NCBI GenBank assembly: GCA_025935275.1
Contig: JAICVP010000054.1
Span: 1 to 10,520 of the forward strand
Direction: 5' to 3'
Source: Thermoleophilia bacterium
Lineage (GTDB): Bacteria > Actinomycetota > Thermoleophilia > Gaiellales > Gaiellaceae
Length of the DNA stretch: 10,520 bases
The translations under genes and the position numbers were made by a program. This document shows, piece by piece, positions 6,848-10,520 of the stretch (position 1 is its first letter; every line of letters starts with the position of its first letter). The notes under the pieces were generated by a model. The model was not told the origin of the DNA. It did no database searches and saw nothing but the letters and a program-made list of their open reading frames with translations.

Positions 6848-8725
6848 TCAAGCGGTCGCGCGCGCCTGTGTGCCGAAGAAGTCCGCTACGGACTCCAGTT
6901 CGGCGACCACCGGAGCGGGCGGCAGAGCCTCGAGGAAGCGGCGCCCGTACGCCCGCGAACGCAGTCGTGGGTCGAGGATCGCGACCACCCCCTCGTCGCC
7001 GTGTCCGCGAATCAGGCGCCCGAAGCCCTGGCGCAGCTGCAGGACGGCCGCGGGCAGCGCGTACTCCGCGAACCAATCCCCTCCCTCCCGTGTGATGCGC
7101 TCGCAGCGCGCCTCGACGAGCGGATCCCCGGGCGCTGCAAACGGCAGCTTGTCGATGACGAGCAGGGACAACGATTGTCCCTGGATGTCGACCCCCTGCC
7201 AGAAGGTCGAAGTTGCAAAGAGGATCGAGTCGACGTCCTCGCGAAAGCGTTCGAGCAGCCGCTCGCGCGGCGCATCGCCCTGCTTGAAGACGGGAAAGTG
7301 GAGCCGCGGCGCCGCCCTGGCGACGAGCTCGTCGAGCGCGCGATACGAAGAGGTCAGCACGAGCGCGCGGCCAGCCGAGTGCCGGCAGAGCGCGACGATC
7401 TCGTCGGCGAGGCGATCGTAGTAACCGGGCGAACGGGGCTCGGGGACGCGCGTCGGGACGTAGACGAGCGCCTGGTCGCGGTAGTCGAACGGCGAGGCGA
7501 GGACGAGCTCGCGCGCGTCGTCGAGCCCGAGCCGCCGCCGGACGAAACGAGGATCGAGCGTGGCGGAGACCAGAATGGCCGTTGTCTCGCTTTCCCAGAG
7601 GCTCTCGCGCAGGAGCCCCGACACGTCCACGGGCGCCCACGCGACGGTCCCCGGCTCGGCCCACGACACGCGGTCGGGGTCATCGAGCGCCAGACAGCTC
7701 TCCACGTCCTCGGCGGCGACCAGGCTGCGCTTCGCGAGCGCGTCTCCGTCCTCCCCGGTGCCCGCGAGCACGGCGGCGAGCGCCTCGAGCGCCGCCGCGA
7801 GCACGAGGCCGTGTTCCTCGAGCTCGGCCTGGTCGGCCGCGGTGAGACGTCGCCGCCCGGAGCCGGGGTCGAAGGCGCCGATGAGCCGCTCGCCCGCCCG
7901 GTCGACCTCGGCGAGGGGGCGCGACGGCGGTGTCCGGCTTTCCTCGCGGCAGAAGCGCTCGACATCGCGCTCGAGCTGTCGGAGCCGCGCCAGGGAGATG
8001 CGGCCGCCGAACCACGCGGCGGCGGCGTCTTCCAAGCGGTGAGCCTCGTCGAAGACGACCGCATCGTGCTCCGGAAGGACCGCCGCGCCGTCGGAGCGCG
8101 TGCGGAGAGCGAGGTCGGCGAAGTACAGGGCGTGGTTGACGATGACGAGCTCCGCCTCGCCGGCGCGCTCCCGCGCCTTTTCGGCGAAGCAGCTCCTGAC
8201 GAGCGGGCACCGCCGCCCCGCGCAGCGCTCGGCACCCACGGAGAGCTCGGCCCAGAGCGTGTTCGAGGGCTCGAACTCGAGCTCCGCGCGGTCGCCGGTG
8301 TCCGTCGTCTCGATCCAGTCCCGCAGCCGCTCGAAGTCCGCCGCGTCCTCGGCCGTGCGGAAGAGCCCGCCGAGCTGGTCGACCCCCTGCAGGCTCTTGC
8401 GGCAGAGGTAGTTCTGGCGCCCCGTGAGGACGACGACCCGCACCGGACGACCCAGCGCCTTCGCCGCGGCAGGCACATCCTTCGTCAGGAGCTGCTCCTG
8501 CAGGGCCTTCGTCGCAGTGGCGACGACCACCCGCTGGCCGGAGACGAGCGCCGGGACGAGATAGGCAAGGCTCTTCCCCGTGCCGGTGCCGGCCTCGGCG
8601 ACCAGGTGGTCGCGGCTCTCGAGCGCGTCCGCAACTTCGTTGGCGAGAGCCTCCTGCTCCGGCCGCGGCTCGAAGCCGGCGAGCGCGCCGGACAACCGGC
8701 CAGCGGGTCCGAAGAAGGCATCCAT
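6848..8725 (-). CDS. dinG: DinG/XPD-family Fe-S ATP-dependent DNA helicase
   Basis: A 625-residue superfamily 2 helicase of the DinG/YoaA type. Known members unwind DNA 5'-to-3', including R-loops and blocked forks, after damage. FEPRPEQ (18-24) is the Q-like motif. AGTGTGKS (45-52) is Walker A, DEAH (226-229) Walker B, VSATL (386-390) motif III, FWQGVDIQG (508-516) motif V and QGFGRLIR (566-573) motif VI. Cys108, Cys168, Cys173 and Cys179 have the spacing of the four [4Fe-4S] ligands between motifs Ia and II. Length is normal and no exonuclease domain is fused. The ATG at 8725 has no clear Shine-Dalgarno site. A near-consensus LexA box sits at 8764-8777 within its probable promoter, so SOS control is likely. 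It heads the long minus-strand gene run, with DUF3105 following at 16 bp. Confidence 0.95.
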   Translation of the reverse strand: MDAFFGPAGRLSGALAGFEPRPEQEALANEVADALESRDHLVAEAGTGTGKSLAYLVPALVSGQRVVVATATKALQEQLLTKDVPAAAKALGRPVRVVVLTGRQNYLCRKSLQGVDQLGGLFRTAEDAADFERLRDWIETTDTGDRAELEFEPSNTLWAELSVGAERCAGRRCPLVRSCFAEKARERAGEAELVIVNHALYFADLALRTRSDGAAVLPEHDAVVFDEAHRLEDAAAAWFGGRISLARLRQLERDVERFCREESRTPPSRPLAEVDRAGERLIGAFDPGSGRRRLTAADQAELEEHGLVLAAALEALAAVLAGTGEDGDALAKRSLVAAEDVESCLALDDPDRVSWAEPGTVAWAPVDVSGLLRESLWESETTAILVSATLDPRFVRRRLGLDDARELVLASPFDYRDQALVYVPTRVPEPRSPGYYDRLADEIVALCRHSAGRALVLTSSYRALDELVARAAPRLHFPVFKQGDAPRERLLERFREDVDSILFATSTFWQGVDIQGQSLSLLVIDKLPFAAPGDPLVEARCERITREGGDWFAEYALPAAVLQLRQGFGRLIRGHGDEGVVAILDPRLRSRAYGRRFLEALPPAPVVAELESVADFFGTQARATA

Positions 8726-8736
8726 TGGGGGACGAC

Positions 8737-8753
8737 GAGCCTAGTTCAGGCTC
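8737..8753 (-). promoter_or_regulatory. Small hairpin in the dinG 5' leader
   Basis: GAGCCT (8737-8742) and AGGCTC (8748-8753) form a perfect 6-bp inverted repeat with a 5-nt loop. If transcription starts about 7 nt after the putative -10 (near 8752), the hairpin lies at the extreme 5' end of the dinG mRNA, about 11 nt ahead of the start codon. It could protect the 5' end or affect ribosome loading. The repeat is seen; the role is speculative. Confidence 0.4.
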
Positions 8754-8758
8754 CGGTC

Positions 8759-8764
8759 ATCATA
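8759..8764 (-). promoter_or_regulatory. dinG: Candidate dinG -10 element
   Basis: TATGAT on the minus strand differs from the TATAAT consensus at one base. A weak -35 (CTCACA, 8789-8784) lies 19 nt upstream. The LexA box touches the -10, which is the arrangement expected for direct repression. The predicted start site is around 8752, giving a leader of about 27 nt. Confidence 0.55.
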
Positions 8765-8777
8765 GAACGTGTGTTCG
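8764..8777. promoter_or_regulatory. LexA/SOS box upstream of dinG
   Basis: On the minus strand the site reads CGAACACACGTTCT. It fits the Gram-positive/actinobacterial LexA operator pattern CGAAC-RNRY-GTTC with intact GAAC/GTTC half-sites and 4-nt spacing; only the outermost base departs from full symmetry. It sits directly upstream of the putative dinG -10, so bound LexA would block dinG transcription until damage. It is about 190 bp from the divergent small gene and may not affect it. Confidence 0.82.
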
Positions 8778-8844
8778 GACCTATGTGAGACAGTGTCGAA
8801 CCAAAAAAGTGTGCTCTTTGCGAACGTTTTCCTCCAGAGCGTCC

Positions 8845-8874
8845 TTGACGGGCGGATCGCGGGGGCAGTACGCT
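8845..8874 (+). promoter_or_regulatory. Candidate sigma70-type promoter for the small acidic gene
   Basis: TTGACG (8845-8850) and TACGCT (8869-8874) are separated by 18 nt, a good -35 and a fair -10. Transcription would begin near 8881, exactly at the left arm of the leader hairpin. It is the only convincing plus-strand promoter in the 245-bp gap by eye. Confidence 0.5.
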
Positions 8875-8880
8875 GCGCGA

Positions 8881-8918
8881 GCCAGATCCGGTAAGCCCTC
8901 GGGCTCGCCGGATTTGGC
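8881..8918 (+). promoter_or_regulatory. Strong nested hairpin in the leader of the small acidic gene
   Basis: GCCAGATCCGG (8881-8891) pairs over all 11 positions with CCGGATTTGGC (8908-8918), with one G-U wobble. After a 2x2 internal loop, AGCC (8894-8897) pairs with GGCT (8902-8905) over a CTCG tetraloop. The structure ends 52 nt before the start codon and is followed by GTTTAAAG, too short a T-run for a confident terminator. It could be a 5'-protective stem, an attenuator or a protein/ligand-responsive leader. It matches no riboswitch class I recognise. Confidence 0.6.
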
Positions 8919-8953
8919 GTTTAAAGACACGTATTCTGCGGCGTATCCAGACG

Positions 8954-8963
8954 AAGGAGGAGG
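8954..8963 (+). promoter_or_regulatory. Shine-Dalgarno site of the small acidic gene
   Basis: AAGGAGGAGG precedes the ATG at 8971 with a 7-nt spacer. It is the strongest ribosome site in the window along with that of the permease, and it is the main evidence that this short frame is translated. Confidence 0.8.
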
Positions 8964-8970
8964 ACCCCTC

Positions 8971-9138
8971 ATGGGTTGGCTGGACAAGCTGCTCGGCCGA
9001 GACAAGCAGGACGAAGGCGAAGCGTCCGCCGCGCCGACGGCGAGCGTCGAAGACCACGCTCCCGCGGCCGCCGAGGACGATCCGCACGCGGGGCACGACC
9101 ATCCGCCCGGCGAGCATCCGCGCGACGAGCTTTCGTAG
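8971..9138 (+). CDS. Small acidic, histidine-rich protein of unknown function (55 aa)
   Basis: A 55-residue protein I cannot assign. The N-terminus MGWLDKLLGRDK is a short amphipathic helix with hydrophobic Trp3, Leu4, Leu7 and Leu8, of the kind that can dock on membranes or partners. The rest is low-complexity and strongly acidic (14 Asp/Glu against 4 Lys/Arg) with five histidines (29, 39, 42, 44, 49), clustered as HAGHDH. No transmembrane helix, cysteine or known domain is seen. Evidence for a real gene: an ideal Shine-Dalgarno site 7 nt before the ATG, a plausible promoter and structured leader, and an intrinsic terminator directly after the stop, making a compact one-gene transcript. It lies between divergent dinG and co-directional rmuC, but the terminator separates it from rmuC. 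Metal binding by the His cluster is possible but unsupported. Confidence 0.8.
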   Translation: MGWLDKLLGRDKQDEGEASAAPTASVEDHAPAAAEDDPHAGHDHPPGEHPRDELS

Positions 9139-9141
9139 CGA

Positions 9142-9174
9142 GAGAGGCGGCTTCCCGGCCGCCTCTCGTCTTTT
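9142..9174 (+). terminator. Rho-independent terminator after the small acidic gene
   Basis: GAGAGGCGGC (9142-9151) pairs perfectly with GCCGCCTCTC (9158-9167) around a 6-nt loop. It is followed by GTCTTTT, and begins 3 nt after the TAG stop. The 10-bp GC-rich stem plus U-run is a textbook intrinsic terminator. It ends the small-gene transcript, so rmuC probably has its own promoter or depends on read-through. Confidence 0.9.
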
Positions 9175-9216
9175 CCGGGGCTGCCGTCCGACGGGATCCC
9201 TAGCGTTTGTCGGTCC

Positions 9217-10275
9217 ATGATCGTGGTCGTCTCCATCGTCGTCCTGGCCGCCCTCGCGGCGCTCGCCCTCTGGCTCAAGAAGGAGCTCACCGACCTGCGC
9301 GCGGCATCGGGCCAGGACCTCTCCGCACAGCTCTCCGAGCGGAACGCGGACGTCGACCGGCGCCTGGCCAACGTCGTCGAGACGATGGACCGCCGGCTCG
9401 GCGAGCTCGACCGGCGGGTCGACCACCGCCTCGAGAGCGCGGCCCGCACGGCGACGGCCATTCATCAGCAACTCGGAAAGATCGGCGAGACGAACACGCA
9501 GATGCTCGACCGCGCGAAGGACCTCGCGCGGCTCGAGCAGGCGCTGCGTCCGCCGAAGGCGCGGGGCGGTTTCGGCGAGCTTCTCCTGGGCAACCTGCTC
9601 GCCGATACCTTCCCCCGTGACAAGTACGAGCTCCAGTACGGGTTCCGAAACGGCGAGCGGGTCGACGCCGTCATCCACCTCGACCGGTCGCTCGTTCCCG
9701 TCGACGCCAAGTTCCCGCTGGACAACTACTCGCGACTGATCGAGGCCGAGGACGACGCAGAGCGCGAGCTGCACTCGAAGCAGTTCGTGCGCGACGTCAA
9801 GGCGCACGTCGATGCGATCGCGGACAAGTACATCCGCCCGGACGAGGGCACCTACGAGTTCGCCCTGATGTATCTGCCGGCCGAGGCCGTGTACTACGAG
9901 CTCGTCTGCAACCGCCTCGGCGGCGAGACAGGGCCGCTCGGCTACGCGCTCGAGCGCAAGGTGATTCCGGTCTCGCCCTCGACGCTGCACGCGTATCTCC
10001 TCGTGATCCTTCTTGGTTTCAAGGGCCTGCAGATCGAGGAGCACGCGAAGGAGGTCATGGCCTACTGCGCCCAGCTCGGCAAGGACTTCTCGCGCTTCAA
10101 GGACGACTTCGAGCTCGTCGGGACGCACATCGGCCGTGCGCAGTCGAAGTACGCAGAAGCCGAGAAGCGCCTCGGCCGCTTCGAGACCAAGCTCGAGCGA
10201 GCGGCCGACAGCGAGCTCGAGCCCTCAGAGGGAGAGTCCATGCAGGAGCTCCCCCGGGCGCTCGATGCAGCCTAG
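9217..10275 (+). CDS. rmuC: DNA recombination protein RmuC homologue
   Basis: A 352-residue RmuC-family protein. RmuC limits DNA inversions/rearrangements in E. coli; the conserved domain is related to restriction-endonuclease-like folds. Residues 2-20 form one N-terminal membrane helix. Residues about 35-110 are heptad-like and charged (coiled coil). The RmuC domain follows with GGFGELLLGNLLADTF (117-132), RNGERVDAVIHLD (144-156), PVDAKFPLDNY (161-171), MYLPAEAVYYE (218-228) and VIPVSPSTLHAYL (249-261). The C-terminus from about 330 is acidic and variable. Length is on the short side of the family (often 350-500), but all core blocks are present. No ribosome site precedes the ATG at 9217. 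A possible -10 (TAGCGT, 9201-9206) would make it nearly leaderless. It converges on the release-factor-like gene with 7 bp between stops. Confidence 0.95.
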   Translation: MIVVVSIVVLAALAALALWLKKELTDLRAASGQDLSAQLSERNADVDRRLANVVETMDRRLGELDRRVDHRLESAARTATAIHQQLGKIGETNTQMLDRAKDLARLEQALRPPKARGGFGELLLGNLLADTFPRDKYELQYGFRNGERVDAVIHLDRSLVPVDAKFPLDNYSRLIEAEDDAERELHSKQFVRDVKAHVDAIADKYIRPDEGTYEFALMYLPAEAVYYELVCNRLGGETGPLGYALERKVIPVSPSTLHAYLLVILLGFKGLQIEEHAKEVMAYCAQLGKDFSRFKDDFELVGTHIGRAQSKYAEAEKRLGRFETKLERAADSELEPSEGESMQELPRALDAA

Positions 10276-10286
10276 GGACGGCCTAG
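10272..10286. repeat. Short inverted repeat holding both convergent stop codons
   Basis: CTAGG (10272-10276) and CCTAG (10282-10286) are a 5-bp inverted repeat with a 5-nt loop. The rmuC TAG (10273-10275) is in one arm and the minus-strand TAG (10285-10283) in the other. The stem is too short and lacks a U-run, so terminator function is doubtful. It repeats the arrangement seen at 638-659. Confidence 0.35.
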
Positions 10287-10519
10287 TACCGAAGAAGGGC
10301 GCCGATGCCCTCGACCGGCCCGAGATCCTGGCGATGCTGCACGGCCCAGACACGGCCTCCGTGCAGGAGGGTCTGGTGCACCGCAAGATCGAGCCCGTCG
10401 CTGGAAACCACCATGCTGGTGCCGTCGAGCGGACACGTCCCCCCTCCGACGGCGACCCGGCCGCAGCGAGGGCAGCGGAAAGCCTCGTGATCGACGCCGT
10501 CCTGGAAGAGCAGCAGATC
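10283..10519 (-). CDS. baeRF/eRF1-like (Vms1-type) protein, C-terminal fragment
   Basis: A minus-strand frame open to the window edge gives the last 78 residues of a protein whose start lies to the right. It begins DLLLFQDGVDHEAFRCPRCG, contains a Zn-ribbon-like C-P-R-C at fragment residues 16-19 and C-P-L-D at 29-32, then GLDLAVHQTLLHGGRVWAV (42-60) and ends EGIGALLRY (70-78). The pattern matches the last domain of bacterial archaeo-eukaryotic release-factor-like proteins (baeRF/Vms1-Ankzf1 type): an (E/D)GL stretch, zinc knuckle, D-L-A-V-x-x-T-L-x-x-G-x-V-x-V helix-strand, then GGIGALLR(F/Y). Relatives act as peptidyl-tRNA hydrolases on stalled ribosomes; activity of bacterial members is mostly unproven. 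The fourth zinc ligand position is Asp rather than Cys. The catalytic part is not visible, so the family call rests on the C-terminus only. Confidence 0.7.
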   Translation of the reverse strand, partial: DLLLFQDGVDHEAFRCPRCGRVAVGGGTCPLDGTSMVVSSDGLDLAVHQTLLHGGRVWAVQHRQDLGPVEGIGALLRY

Positions 10520-10520
10520 G

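Noticed and set aside
6788..8788. A 666-codon plus-strand open frame opposite dinG
   Set aside because: Exactly mirrors the dinG reading frame, has no recognisable motif or ribosome site, and runs over the DUF3105 start and the LexA box.
8789..8797. GACAGTGTC palindrome near the dinG promoter
   Set aside because: Only 4-bp arms around one base, and no operator family is clearly matched. It may be chance; the LexA box already explains control here.
8821..8831. CGAACGTTTTC as a possible second LexA box
   Set aside because: Starts like a half-site, but the GTTC half is not at the required 4-nt spacing, so it fails the consensus.
8746..10128. A 460-codon minus-strand open frame opposite rmuC and the small gene
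   Set aside because: Antisense shadow of rmuC with low-complexity charged composition. It would also run through the intrinsic terminator and the intergenic regulatory sites.

Overview
The window is GC-rich bacterial chromosome with densely packed genes. It shows no insertion sequences, prophage genes or CRISPR array. Gene content and base composition suggest a high-GC actinobacterium, possibly of the Thermoleophilia (Solirubrobacterales/Gaiellales) type. Pointers are the baeRF-type release-factor-like protein, the DUF3105 protein, a Gram-positive LexA box and a tRNA-Leu(UAA) without encoded CCA. The lineage is an inference; no marker gene here settles it.

Layout. (1) At 3-641 (+) lies the C-terminal two thirds of a Ppx/GppA phosphatase. 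It converges on a minus-strand block, and the stop codons of both genes sit inside one perfect inverted repeat. (2) From 8725 down to 656, everything is on the minus strand with very short gaps or overlaps. In transcription order the genes are dinG-type Fe-S helicase, DUF3105 membrane-anchored protein, tRNA-Leu(UAA), NfeD-like membrane protein, acetamidase/formamidase-family amidohydrolase, APC amino-acid permease, glutamate dehydrogenase, twin-CBS protein and alpha/beta hydrolase. (3) A 245-bp divergent intergenic region (8726-8970) carries a near-consensus LexA/SOS box in the dinG promoter. Facing the other way it holds a candidate sigma70-type promoter and a large leader hairpin for a 55-residue acidic, His-rich protein that ends at a clear intrinsic terminator. 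(4) rmuC (9217-10275, +) follows. It converges on a minus-strand gene that runs off the right edge and is read here as the C-terminal zinc-ribbon end of a baeRF/eRF1-like protein (10283-10519).

Functional themes. The 1525-5660 segment looks like a nitrogen/amino-acid module: amide hydrolysis releasing ammonia, amino-acid transport, glutamate dehydrogenase linking ammonia with 2-oxoglutarate, and a CBS protein that could sense adenylates. The 8726-10275 segment has a DNA-damage flavour (SOS-controlled dinG and, divergently, rmuC). The small protein between them has no known role.

Nothing in the window proves a new multi-gene system. The points most worth a second look are the small acidic His-rich gene with its structured leader, the one-base overlap between the tRNA-Leu(UAA) 3' end and the NfeD-like start codon, the exact LexA-box placement at dinG, and the right-edge gene fragment.
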